NCBI GenBank assembly: GCA_009787175.1
Contig: WRGM01000074.1
Coordinates: 1 to 5,687 of the forward strand
Direction: 5' to 3'
Length of the DNA: 5,687 nucleotides
From: Candidatus Bathycorpusculum fermentans
Lineage (GTDB): Archaea; Thermoproteota; Bathyarchaeia; Bathyarchaeales; Bathycorpusculaceae
Translations under genes and position numbers: made by a program
The notes under the pieces: generated by a model
What the model saw: only the letters and a program-made list of their open reading frames with translations
Told to the model about the DNA's origin: nothing
The model's database searches: none
Part shown: one piece after another, positions 1-5,371 of the stretch
Numbering within the stretch: position 1 is the stretch's first letter
Layout of the letters: each line of letters opens with the position of its first letter

Positions 1-81
1 CTAACGCCATACATACTCACTACCAACCCACCCTACACATCAACACTATATTTCAACATATCTATCAACCAATATCGAACA

Positions 82-162
82 CTACCCTATTTTTTCTATT
101 ACTTCGTATCCTTGCATTGTTATGTTCATGGGTTGTTTTGCTACTGGTTGGTTTTCTGTCAT
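82..162 (-). CDS. Possible 26-codon minus-strand ORF, perhaps a truncated gene start
   Basis: An ATG at 162 reading leftwards opens 26 codons and ends at a TAG at 82-84. The peptide begins MTENQPVAKQP and ends GYEVIEKIG. Its codons resemble those of the neighbouring genes (AAC, TAC, CCA, GTA). The ending resembles the first strand of protein-kinase-like folds, where a glycine-rich loop would follow, but the frame stops at that point and no frame resumes cleanly to the window edge. It could be a remnant of a broken gene, a genuine small protein, or chance. It is divergent from porB and could share the 172-206 promoter region. I do not assign a function. Confidence 0.2.
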   Translation of the reverse strand: MTENQPVAKQPMNITMQGYEVIEKIG

Positions 163-171
163 CACAAATCA

Positions 172-190
172 TTTGCAATATTGTTGCAAA
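172..190. promoter_or_regulatory. Perfect 7-bp dyad upstream of the porB TATA box
   Basis: TTTGCAA (172-178) and TTGCAAA (184-190) are exact reverse complements separated by 5 bases. The dyad lies immediately upstream of the TATA-like element at 195-206, where archaeal regulators often bind next to the BRE. The symmetry suits a dimeric transcription factor. Regulation of porB is inferred from position only. Confidence 0.4.
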
Positions 191-194
191 GTAA

Positions 195-206
195 CATATA
201 AATATT
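195..206 (+). promoter_or_regulatory. TATA box for porB, probable leaderless start
   Basis: CATATAAATATT is a good archaeal TATA element preceded by an A-rich BRE-like stretch (188-194). Its centre is about 28 bases before the ATG at 229, which puts the expected transcription start at or within a few bases of the start codon. There is no Shine-Dalgarno sequence before that ATG. Both facts point to a leaderless mRNA. The element is A/T-symmetric enough that it could also fire leftwards. Confidence 0.6.
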
Positions 207-228
207 ACTGTGAGCTAAATACACACCA

Positions 229-1230
229 ATGACAACAACTACTATACCAACAGCATCATCAACAATATCGCAGGAAGAGTGGAAATTTACAGCAAAAGAC
301 GCGGCACTAAAACCTGACCTGTTCCTCTCAGGACATAGAGCCTGCGCCGGATGCGGTCCCGCAACAGTGCTACGCTTAATAATGAAAGCCACACGGGGAC
401 CAACAATTGTAACACAAGCAACGGGCTGTATGGAAATTGTCAGCTCAATATACCCCTACACATCATGGGGGCTTCCATGGCTTCACACAGCATTTGAAAA
501 CGCTGCAGCAAACGCTTCAGGCATAGAGGCAGCTGTTAAGGCTATGCAGAAAAAGGGCAAAATACAGCATGAGCATATAGATGTTATAGCTATAGCCGGC
601 GATGGTGGTACGTATGATATTGGCTTTCAAGCTTTATCGGGCGCGCTTGAGAGAGGTCATGATTTTCTATTTGTGCTATATGATAATGAGGGCTATATGA
701 ATACGGGTATTCAGAGAAGCGGCGCTACTCCTACAGGGGCATCTACGACGACAACTCCAGCGGGAACAGTGCAGCCGGGAAAGCTGGAAAAGAAAAAACC
801 AATAACGGATATCGTGCTTGCACATGATATAGAATACGTTGCAACAGCTACACCTTACTACTGGAAAGACCTTATGATAAAAGTCAGAAAGGGATTAGAA
901 GTTAAAGGTCCAGCGTTTTTACACGTATTTGCACCCTGCCCAAGAGGCTGGAGAACAGAACCTGCAAAAACTATGGAGTACTCAAAACTTTCCGTTGACA
1001 CATGCATATTCCCACTATGGGAAGCTATAAACGGCAAACATGTTTTATCAACACCTAGCAAAATGTTCCAATTAGCACCACAAAAGAAAAAACCCGTTAC
1101 AGACTATTTCGCAGAACAAGGACGCTTCCGGCACTTATTCAAACCAGAAAACAAACACTTGCTAGACCAGCTACAACAAGCTGCAGATAAGCAATGGGAA
1201 AAACTGCTTAAACAGTGCGAAACAACCTAA
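229..1230 (+). CDS. porB: Pyruvate:ferredoxin oxidoreductase, beta subunit (2-oxoacid oxidoreductase family)
   Basis: This is the thiamine-diphosphate-binding subunit of the cytoplasmic enzyme that interconverts pyruvate plus CoA with acetyl-CoA plus CO2, using ferredoxin as electron carrier. At 333 residues it matches the usual PorB length. The C-x-x-C pair at residues 39 and 42 (in HRACAGCG), Cys67 (TGCME) and Cys237 (APCPRGW) fit the four ligands of the proximal [4Fe-4S] cluster. The diphosphate/Mg motif starts at GDGG 124-127 and closes at DNEGYMNTG 152-160; QRSGATP follows at 162-168. The start is the first ATG in frame and sits at the leaderless spacing from its TATA box. No gamma, delta or alpha subunit gene lies in the 228 bases upstream or directly downstream, so partners must be encoded elsewhere. 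Pyruvate specificity over other 2-oxoacids is inferred from overall similarity. Residues 105-180 use T-ending codons far more than the N-terminal third. Confidence 0.93.
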   Translation: MTTTTIPTASSTISQEEWKFTAKDAALKPDLFLSGHRACAGCGPATVLRLIMKATRGPTIVTQATGCMEIVSSIYPYTSWGLPWLHTAFENAAANASGIEAAVKAMQKKGKIQHEHIDVIAIAGDGGTYDIGFQALSGALERGHDFLFVLYDNEGYMNTGIQRSGATPTGASTTTTPAGTVQPGKLEKKKPITDIVLAHDIEYVATATPYYWKDLMIKVRKGLEVKGPAFLHVFAPCPRGWRTEPAKTMEYSKLSVDTCIFPLWEAINGKHVLSTPSKMFQLAPQKKKPVTDYFAEQGRFRHLFKPENKHLLDQLQQAADKQWEKLLKQCETT

Positions 1231-1251
1231 CTTTTCTTTTTTAACATTTTT
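1231..1251 (+). terminator. Oligo-T termination region after porB
   Basis: Directly after the porB stop there are a pyrimidine tract with T4 and T6 runs (1232-1242) and a second T5 run (1247-1251). Oligo-T tracts on the coding strand are the known archaeal intrinsic termination signal. No stable stem precedes it. Confidence 0.55.
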
Positions 1252-1274
1252 AGAAAAAAGCAGCAGAACTGTCT

Positions 1275-1288
1275 GCATTATGTAATGC
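1275..1288. repeat. Near-perfect palindrome in the porB/EF-1 alpha gap
   Basis: GCATTA (1275-1280) and TAATGC (1283-1288) are exact reverse complements around a TG spacer. The palindrome lies after the porB T-runs and about 90 bases before the EF-1 alpha TATA box. It could be a protein-binding site or a small stem in a read-through transcript. Nothing else in the sequence decides between these. Confidence 0.3.
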
Positions 1289-1371
1289 TATTGCATACTT
1301 ACTTTTTGAATGGATATATGAATTTTTTTCTTAAAAACTCTATTTGGTGTCCAATAACATTCATGTGTTGC

Positions 1372-1388
1372 ATAAACCTTTAATAATT
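1372..1388 (+). promoter_or_regulatory. BRE/TATA promoter of the EF-1 alpha gene
   Basis: ATAAACC followed by TTTAATAATT fits the archaeal BRE-plus-TATA layout (purine/A-rich BRE, two spacer bases, then a TTTAWAWA-like box). Adding about 26 bases predicts a start near 1410, giving a leader of roughly 35 bases that contains the ribosome site at 1432-1435. Confidence 0.55.
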
Positions 1389-1431
1389 GGGTGACTGATG
1401 TGTTTACAAATTTCATATTTGATAGTTAAAA

Positions 1432-1435
1432 GAGG
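1432..1435 (+). promoter_or_regulatory. Shine-Dalgarno site deciding the EF-1 alpha start
   Basis: GAGG is complementary to the archaeal 16S 3' end (CCUC) and lies 9 bases before the ATG at 1445. The nearer ATG at 1441 gives only five codons before a stop, so 1445 is the real start. Confidence 0.6.
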
Positions 1436-1444
1436 AAGTAATGT

Positions 1445-2749
1445 ATGAGCAAATCTGATAAACCCCACTTAAATATTATCATCATGGGGCACGTCGACAA
1501 TGGTAAATCAACAACCACAGGACACTTACTGTATTTAGCCGGTGTCATCGACCAAAGAACCATTGATGCATACCAAGCAGAAGCAGAAGCAATGGGTAAA
1601 GGAACATTCCACTTCGCGTGGGTTCTCGATAACCTAAAAGAAGAACGCGAACGCGGTGTCACAATAGATCTAAGGTTCCTCCAATTCCCAACAAAGAAAT
1701 ATAACATGACCGTTATAGACGCGCCAGGTCACAGAGACTTTATCAAAAACATGATCACAGGCGCAAGCCAAGCTGACGCAGCAGTCCTCTTCAGTTCAGC
1801 CAAAAAAGGCGAATTCGAAGCAGGCATAGGCGCAGGCGGCCAAACACGCGAACACGCATTCCTAGCATTCACCTTAGGCATACGCCAATTAATCGTAGCC
1901 ATCAACAAAATGGACGACTCATCAGTCAACTGGAGTCAAGAAAGATATAACGAAATGAAGAATGAAATTTCAAGAATGCTCCGCATGATCGGCTTCAAAC
2001 TTGACAAAATCAACTTCATCCCAGTTTCCGGCTGGAAAGGCGACAACCTCGCTAAGAAAAGCGACAACATGCCCTGGTACAATGGTCCAACATTAATGGA
2101 CTCATTTGATGAATTAGAACTTCCAGCAAAACCAACAAACAAACCACTCCGTGTTCCAGTACAAGACGTTTACACCATTACAGGCATCGGCACAGTCCCA
2201 GTTGGTAGAGTCGAAACAGGTGTACTAAAACCAGGCGCAAACATTGTCTTTATGCCATCAAACAAAACCGCTGAAGTCAAATCCATAGAAATGCACCACA
2301 CCAGCATACCAATAGCTGAACCAGGCGACAACATCGGCATAAACGTTAGAGGCATCGCAAAAAATGATGTCCACCGCGGAGACGTAGCAGGTCCAGTTGA
2401 CAATCCACCAACAGTTGCAAAAGAATTCATAGGTCAAATAATCGTCATCTACCATCCAACAGCAATAGCCGCAGGATACACACCAGTACTTCACTACCAC
2501 ACAGGACAAATAGCAGTCAGATTCGTTGAGCTAATCAAAAAGATTGACCCACGAACAGGCCAAGTATCAGAAGAAAATCCAAGCTACCTGAAAACAGGCG
2601 ATGCAGCTTGGGTACGCATGGAACCATTACACCCAATCGCAATCGAAGCATTTACAGACTTCCCAGAACTCGGCAGATTCGCAATCCGAGACATGGGCAC
2701 AACAGTCGCAGCTGGCGCAGTCAAAGAAGTAACTAAAAAGGGACCATAA
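1445..2749 (+). CDS. tuf: Translation elongation factor EF-1 alpha (archaeal EF-Tu)
   Basis: This GTPase delivers aminoacyl-tRNA to the ribosomal A site. The 434 residues match the usual archaeal length. The G-domain elements are present in order: P-loop GHVDNGKST (15-23), switch I with Thr73 in GVTIDL (71-76), DAPGH (92-96), NKMD (154-157) and SGW (195-197). The remainder is long enough for the two beta-barrel domains, including GRVETG and the C-terminal RDMGTTVAAG stretch. Codon choice is strongly biased to C-ending and A-ending codons, as expected for a highly expressed gene. It is flanked by its own promoter and terminator. The ribosomal protein S10 gene, a common downstream partner in other archaea, is absent here. 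The identification is essentially certain. Confidence 0.98.
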   Translation: MSKSDKPHLNIIIMGHVDNGKSTTTGHLLYLAGVIDQRTIDAYQAEAEAMGKGTFHFAWVLDNLKEERERGVTIDLRFLQFPTKKYNMTVIDAPGHRDFIKNMITGASQADAAVLFSSAKKGEFEAGIGAGGQTREHAFLAFTLGIRQLIVAINKMDDSSVNWSQERYNEMKNEISRMLRMIGFKLDKINFIPVSGWKGDNLAKKSDNMPWYNGPTLMDSFDELELPAKPTNKPLRVPVQDVYTITGIGTVPVGRVETGVLKPGANIVFMPSNKTAEVKSIEMHHTSIPIAEPGDNIGINVRGIAKNDVHRGDVAGPVDNPPTVAKEFIGQIIVIYHPTAIAAGYTPVLHYHTGQIAVRFVELIKKIDPRTGQVSEENPSYLKTGDAAWVRMEPLHPIAIEAFTDFPELGRFAIRDMGTTVAAGAVKEVTKKGP

Positions 2750-2783
2750 ACCCTTCAACTTTACTTTTTATTTTTTAATTTTT
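2738..2783 (+). terminator. Terminator of the EF-1 alpha gene
   Basis: A short stem, AAGGG (2738-2742) with CCCTT (2751-2755), spans the stop codon. T5 (2765-2769), T6 (2771-2776) and T5 (2779-2783) follow. The repeated T-runs are the stronger signal and fit archaeal intrinsic termination. Confidence 0.65.
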
Positions 2784-2904
2784 AGTTTAAACAAACTTTT
2801 AATCATAACAATTTTTCGAACGTATTCTTTCCAGCTTTTCCTCTTTAGCCTACTTTTTCGCATCATAGCGTTAATTGAAAAGTTCTTGCTTGATAGAGGC
2901 GTAA

Positions 2905-2914
2905 CTAAATAAAG
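2905..2914 (+). promoter_or_regulatory. TATA-like element upstream of xpf
   Basis: CTAAATAAAG is centred about 34 bases before the ATG at 2943. It predicts a start near 2935 and a leader of only a few bases. This agrees with the lack of a Shine-Dalgarno site just before that ATG; the GAGG at 2895-2898 is too far upstream to serve it. The element is weaker than the porB and EF-1 alpha boxes. Confidence 0.4.
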
Positions 2915-2942
2915 TGGAATCATGATTAACCTATGATGCTAA

Positions 2943-3680
2943 ATGTCAGGTCTGGAATCGCTTATTCCCTTTATTGGCGATAAAAAGAAAGGTGAAGAGC
3001 CAACAATAATTGTTGACACACGAGAAGCTAGTAGCGCAAAAAAAGTTGTCAAAGAACTTGTTGAGCGAGGCGTTACCGTTAAAACTCAAATGCTCACAAC
3101 AGGCGATTACATCATCTCTGACCAATGCGCCGTGGAGCGAAAAACTGTTAACGACTTCGTTTACACTCTAACAAGACGATACCTATTCGAACAACTCTTC
3201 TCAATAAAAAAAACTTATCCAAAAGCTCTACTAATCCTCGAAGGATACCTACCTGTAATTTACAAATACAGCAGCATTCAACCCCAAGCAGTATGGGGCG
3301 CTATGTTTAACTTGGCAAAAAACGATATAGCAATAGTCAACACAGGATCCATTAAAGAAACCGCTGATTTCCTATACACTGCCGCAAAACAAGAACAAAT
3401 AATTGAAAAGCGCAATCCCATTGTACATGCATTTAAAAAATGCGACACATTAGCTGATGCCCAAATTTACTTTATAGCCAGTTTACCTGGTATTGGGAGA
3501 GAGAAAGCGGTGGCAATATTAGATGTTTATAAGTCGCCTGTTGAAGCGTTGATGAATGTGGAACAGTGGTCTAAAACGGTTAATGGTTTAGGACCTGTAA
3601 TTACTAATAAAGTAAAAGAAGTTCTCTCAGCATCATATAAAGAAAATATGTCACATGACTGTGGTTCTAAAGAAACTTGA
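2943..3680 (+). CDS. xpf: Short XPF/ERCC4-family structure-specific DNA endonuclease
   Basis: This is a 245-residue nuclease of the XPF/Mus81 family, whose members cut 3'-flap and fork-like DNA in repair and replication restart. The N-terminal ERCC4 domain (about 20-150) carries the metal-dependent active site: VDTRE (24-28), GDY (54-56), ERK (65-67) and Asp71, which together form the family GDxnERKxxxD signature. The C-terminal part (about 170-230) is a tandem helix-hairpin-helix DNA-binding domain with LPGIG (181-185) and NGLGP (214-218). No helicase domain is present, so this is the short form known from crenarchaea and relatives and not euryarchaeal Hef. Such enzymes act as dimers and usually need PCNA. 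I see no canonical PCNA-binding motif at the C-terminus; residues 4-11 (LESLIPFI) are only loosely similar. Synonymous codon choice shifts abruptly between the two domains. Confidence 0.93.
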   Translation: MSGLESLIPFIGDKKKGEEPTIIVDTREASSAKKVVKELVERGVTVKTQMLTTGDYIISDQCAVERKTVNDFVYTLTRRYLFEQLFSIKKTYPKALLILEGYLPVIYKYSSIQPQAVWGAMFNLAKNDIAIVNTGSIKETADFLYTAAKQEQIIEKRNPIVHAFKKCDTLADAQIYFIASLPGIGREKAVAILDVYKSPVEALMNVEQWSKTVNGLGPVITNKVKEVLSASYKENMSHDCGSKET

Positions 3681-3696
3681 AAATAGTACATAAACC

Positions 3697-3713
3697 ATAT
3701 TAAGCTTTAAAAG
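3697..3713 (+). promoter_or_regulatory. BRE/TATA promoter of the membrane-protein pair
   Basis: ATATTAAGC followed by TTTAAAAG resembles the archaeal BRE plus TATA arrangement. It predicts a start near 3737 and a leader of about 18 bases before the ATG at 3755. It lies 17 bases after the xpf stop, so the pair probably has its own transcript. Confidence 0.45.
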
Positions 3714-3733
3714 TATTAAAAAAGAAATACTTT
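3710..3733. repeat. 8-bp perfect inverted repeat between TATA box and start codon
   Basis: AAAGTATT (3710-3717) and AATACTTT (3726-3733) are exact reverse complements with an A-rich 8-base spacer. One arm overlaps the TATA element and the other ends just before the predicted transcription start, the classic place for a repressor operator. As an A/T-rich stem it would be weak in RNA, so a DNA-binding role is more likely. It could also mark the end of the xpf transcript. Confidence 0.4.
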
Positions 3734-3754
3734 AGTAGGATGCAAACGTGATAG

Positions 3755-4342
3755 ATGAATAAGCTTAAACTTTTCCTTATAGTGCTCTCTATTCTAATAG
3801 CTGTTACACCTATAAGTGTACAAGTTATAATACACCGCGATAATCCCGTTGGTCTAATTTTGCCTCCAACAATTGCTGATTTACTTAACGGTGGTACAGA
3901 GGATATTACAAATGCTGATGCTTTTAACTTTGCCGGATCATCCATACCCCTTCCAATGCTAATAGGCAATCCCGTCCTATTCCAAAATAATACTGTAAAG
4001 TTAACATACACTTTTACTAACCCTTTAGAGGGCAGAATTACTATAACCTCTATGGACGCAGAACTAGTCTGCATTGATCACAGATTCCCTTTAGGTAACG
4101 TCTTTATTGAACCTGCAACATTGGAGCCAAATCAAACGCTTGAGCTAAATGTTACCTGCACTTTATCAACTCAAGCTATAGAACATATAAGAACGCAACA
4201 TCAAGGGCAAGATAGCATAAATACAGAATTCGAAAACTATAGTGTTGAATTAACAGATATAAAAATTATTATGGACCACCGCAAACTTGGACCCATACAA
4301 ATACCCCAACTAATTACCACTTTAAATAAGTTATTTGGGTGA
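3755..4342 (+). CDS. Membrane-anchored extracytoplasmic protein, LEA14/WHy-like domain
   Basis: A 195-residue protein with one hydrophobic N-terminal segment (about 5-25) after MNKLK, reading as an uncleaved anchor or a signal peptide. The remainder is polar with beta-type alternation. Residues about 80-140 (VKLTYTFTNP, then LGNVFIEP, then LEPNQTLELNV) resemble LEA14-like beta-sandwich domains, which often occur on archaeal membrane proteins; this is a fold-level guess. Four N-glycosylation sequons (Asn78, 126, 132, 161) and two cysteines (106, 135) that could form a disulfide support an outside location. The ATG at 3755 is the first usable start; an ATG at 3740 in the same frame hits a stop after three codons. 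GTGAT at 3748-3752 matches the 16S tail but sits very close to the ATG. The gene is coupled to the one below, which suggests a joint envelope role. No specific function is recognised. Confidence 0.75.
   Translation: MNKLKLFLIVLSILIAVTPISVQVIIHRDNPVGLILPPTIADLLNGGTEDITNADAFNFAGSSIPLPMLIGNPVLFQNNTVKLTYTFTNPLEGRITITSMDAELVCIDHRFPLGNVFIEPATLEPNQTLELNVTCTLSTQAIEHIRTQHQGQDSINTEFENYSVELTDIKIIMDHRKLGPIQIPQLITTLNKLFG
4337..4342 (+). promoter_or_regulatory. Shine-Dalgarno site overlapping the upstream stop codon
   Basis: GGGTGA pairs with the archaeal 16S 3' tail, contains the TGA stop of the preceding gene, and lies 4 bases before ATG 4347. It fixes the start of the second membrane protein at 4347 and implies translational coupling. 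Confidence 0.65.
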
Positions 4343-4346
4343 ATCT

Positions 4347-4940
4347 ATGGATATCCAAAGCTTACGCAAATCCCTCATTAAACTTAACTGGTTTGGCATC
4401 GCAGGCGGCATATTAACACTTACTGTCATCATAGTTTCACTATATCGCCCATGGTGGCAATTAACTATAGGTGATGCCGTAAAAATAAACGTCTCACCCA
4501 TATACACAAACTTTGGACTACTTGGCACACACTTTACAATACCCCTACTATACGCCCTAAACATAGGCAGCATACTAACTTTCCTATGCAGCGGCATAAT
4601 CATGCTAATATACTCACTAGCTCCAACTAAACCATACGCAAAAGACCTCCTAGATTTTGCATGGAAAAAACCCCTCTACTCCGTTATCACCAGCACCACA
4701 TGCCTAACCCTAATAATACTAATATCCCAAGCATTCCTAGACATGCATATCCCCCTAATAGGTACCTCCCTTGTCACCCTACCCACACAATTCACAACAG
4801 AAAACGTAAGCATAACAGTACTAGCTACATCCGCCTTCCAATGGCCACTATACCTCGCCATAACAACAGCAGCTCTATGCATACTCGCACGAATATACCA
4901 CAAAAAAGCCACACAACAAAAAACCACAACAACACCATAA
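4347..4940 (+). CDS. Four-helix membrane protein with an RPWW motif
   Basis: From ATG 4347 this is a 197-residue protein with four predicted membrane segments at about 13-33, 64-91, 108-130 and 156-184. Positive charges (RKSLIK at the N-terminus, PTKPYAKD after helix 2, HKK at the C-terminus) place both ends inside by the positive-inside rule. This leaves two outside loops (34-63 and 131-155), each with one N-glycosylation sequon (Asn48, Asn153). RPWW (34-37) just after helix 1 is the most distinctive feature and probably sits at the outer membrane face. There are no catalytic, transporter or pore signatures that I recognise. A TTG four codons upstream is possible, but it lies inside the ribosome site and is less likely. 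Coupling to the anchored beta-domain protein suggests that the two products form a complex. The C-terminus ends in a polar Thr/Gln/Lys tail. Confidence 0.8.
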   Translation: MDIQSLRKSLIKLNWFGIAGGILTLTVIIVSLYRPWWQLTIGDAVKINVSPIYTNFGLLGTHFTIPLLYALNIGSILTFLCSGIIMLIYSLAPTKPYAKDLLDFAWKKPLYSVITSTTCLTLIILISQAFLDMHIPLIGTSLVTLPTQFTTENVSITVLATSAFQWPLYLAITTAALCILARIYHKKATQQKTTTTP

Positions 4941-4961
4941 TCTTTACATTAAAACAAACTT

Positions 4962-4984
4962 CTTGCCCCTATACGGGTAAGTTT
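4962..4984 (+). terminator. Hairpin with T3, candidate terminator of the membrane pair
   Basis: CTTGCCC (4962-4968) pairs with GGGTAAG (4975-4981) through one G-T wobble, leaving a 6-base loop, and is followed directly by TTT. The T-run is short and the same bases begin a TATA-like element (TTTAAAGG, 4982-4989), so the hairpin may also be a regulatory stem. Confidence 0.35.
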
Positions 4985-5014
4985 AAAGGCTTAAGTAGCA
5001 TTAAACATTAAAAA
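4982..5014 (+). promoter_or_regulatory. Candidate promoter of tRNA-Pro
   Basis: Two A/T boxes are possible: TTTAAAGG (4982-4989), which gives a leader of about 25 bases, and TTAAACATTAAAA (5001-5013), which predicts a start only a few bases before the tRNA. The second spacing suits a tRNA better. The choice cannot be made from sequence alone. Confidence 0.35.
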
Positions 5015-5036
5015 CAACAAAAACAGGTCATACAAA

Positions 5037-5114
5037 GGGGCTGTCGGCTAGTTTGGTCCAGGCTTGTAGCCTCGGGCGCTATAGACCCCGGTTCAAATCC
5101 GGGCAGCCCCACCA
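5037..5114 (+). tRNA. tRNA-Pro (anticodon CGG)
   Basis: The cloverleaf folds fully. The acceptor stem is GGGGCTG with CAGCCCC, seven pairs. The D stem GGCT/GGCT contains two wobble pairs and has an 11-base loop with the conserved GG. The anticodon stem is GTAGC/GCTAT, and the loop CTCGGGC (5071-5077) carries anticodon CGG at 5073-5075, with U33 and the G37 typical of proline tRNAs. A 4-base variable loop follows. The T stem is CCCGG/CCGGG with loop TTCAAAT. The discriminator is A73 and the CCA end is encoded (5112-5114). There is no intron. It reads CCG codons; other proline tRNAs must lie elsewhere. Confidence 0.95.
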
Positions 5115-5141
5115 TTAAAAATTACCAACTGTTCCTATTGC

Positions 5142-5371
5142 TTATTGTGTTTGGGCTTCTTTGTTTAGTAGTACTTTTGCTTTTTCTGTGTATGGATTTG
5201 GAAATGCTTCCTTTACTATTTTATAAAAAACCTGGCAGAATACCTGTCGCGGTAGCGGCAGGATGAATGCGTTAGTTCTATTAATGTTATAGCCTTGTTT
5301 TTGGTCTCTTTAGGTGAGGGGGTGATGGATTGAAAAAGTCTTGGTTTTGTGCTTTTTAAGTCAATTACCAT
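5142..5371 (-). pseudogene. Frameshifted minus-strand gene beside the tRNA, function unknown
   Basis: Two overlapping minus-strand frames look coding. One runs from ATG 5371 (MVIDLKSTKPRLFQSITPSP, continuing KETK) and stops at 5216. The other is open from 5309 to a TAA at 5142-5144 and ends with KIVKEAFPNPYTEKAKVLLN, then KEAQTQ. Adding one base in the T-run 5298-5302 would join them into a single 76-residue protein, so this is either a decayed gene or a homopolymer sequencing error. The first frame also extends upstream to ATG 5464 across a TAA at 5414-5416, which suggests further decay. The stop lies 27 bases from the tRNA, in convergent orientation. The family is not recognised; there are no hydrophobic segments or clear catalytic motifs. 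Confidence 0.4.
5243..5262 (+). repeat. GC-rich 8-bp hairpin inside the minus-strand gene remnant
   Basis: CCTGTCGC (5243-5250) pairs with GCGGCAGG (5255-5262) around a GGTA loop, with one U-G wobble when read on the plus strand; the minus strand would have an A-C mismatch there. It is far richer in G+C than its surroundings. It could be a stem in read-through RNA from the tRNA side, or a small inserted palindrome. Confidence 0.35.

Noticed and set aside
162..392. 76-codon minus-strand open frame over the porB start
   Set aside because: It is antisense to the conserved cysteine region of PorB and would run across the porB promoter.
1441..1458. ATG at 1441 as the EF-1 alpha start
   Set aside because: It gives five codons and then TGA; the ATG at 1445 is in the EF-1 alpha frame with a proper Shine-Dalgarno spacing.
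1426..2509. Several minus-strand open frames under EF-1 alpha
   Set aside because: They are shadows of a highly biased, unmistakable gene on the plus strand.
3700..4074. 124-codon minus-strand open frame
   Set aside because: It is antisense to the anchored extracytoplasmic protein and its promoter; the plus-strand product has a clear membrane anchor and domain pattern.
4335..4346. TTG at 4335 as the start of the four-helix membrane protein
   Set aside because: It lies inside the end of the previous gene and within the ribosome site itself; ATG 4347 has GGGTGA at a usable spacing.
4661..5011. 116-codon plus-strand open frame
   Set aside because: It is an alternative frame of the membrane-protein gene, rich in His/Asn/Thr/Pro from A/C-rich codons read out of frame, with no domain character.
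5319..5335. GTGATGG resembling a C box of a C/D guide RNA
   Set aside because: It is not an exact C box and no suitably placed D box (CTGA) follows.
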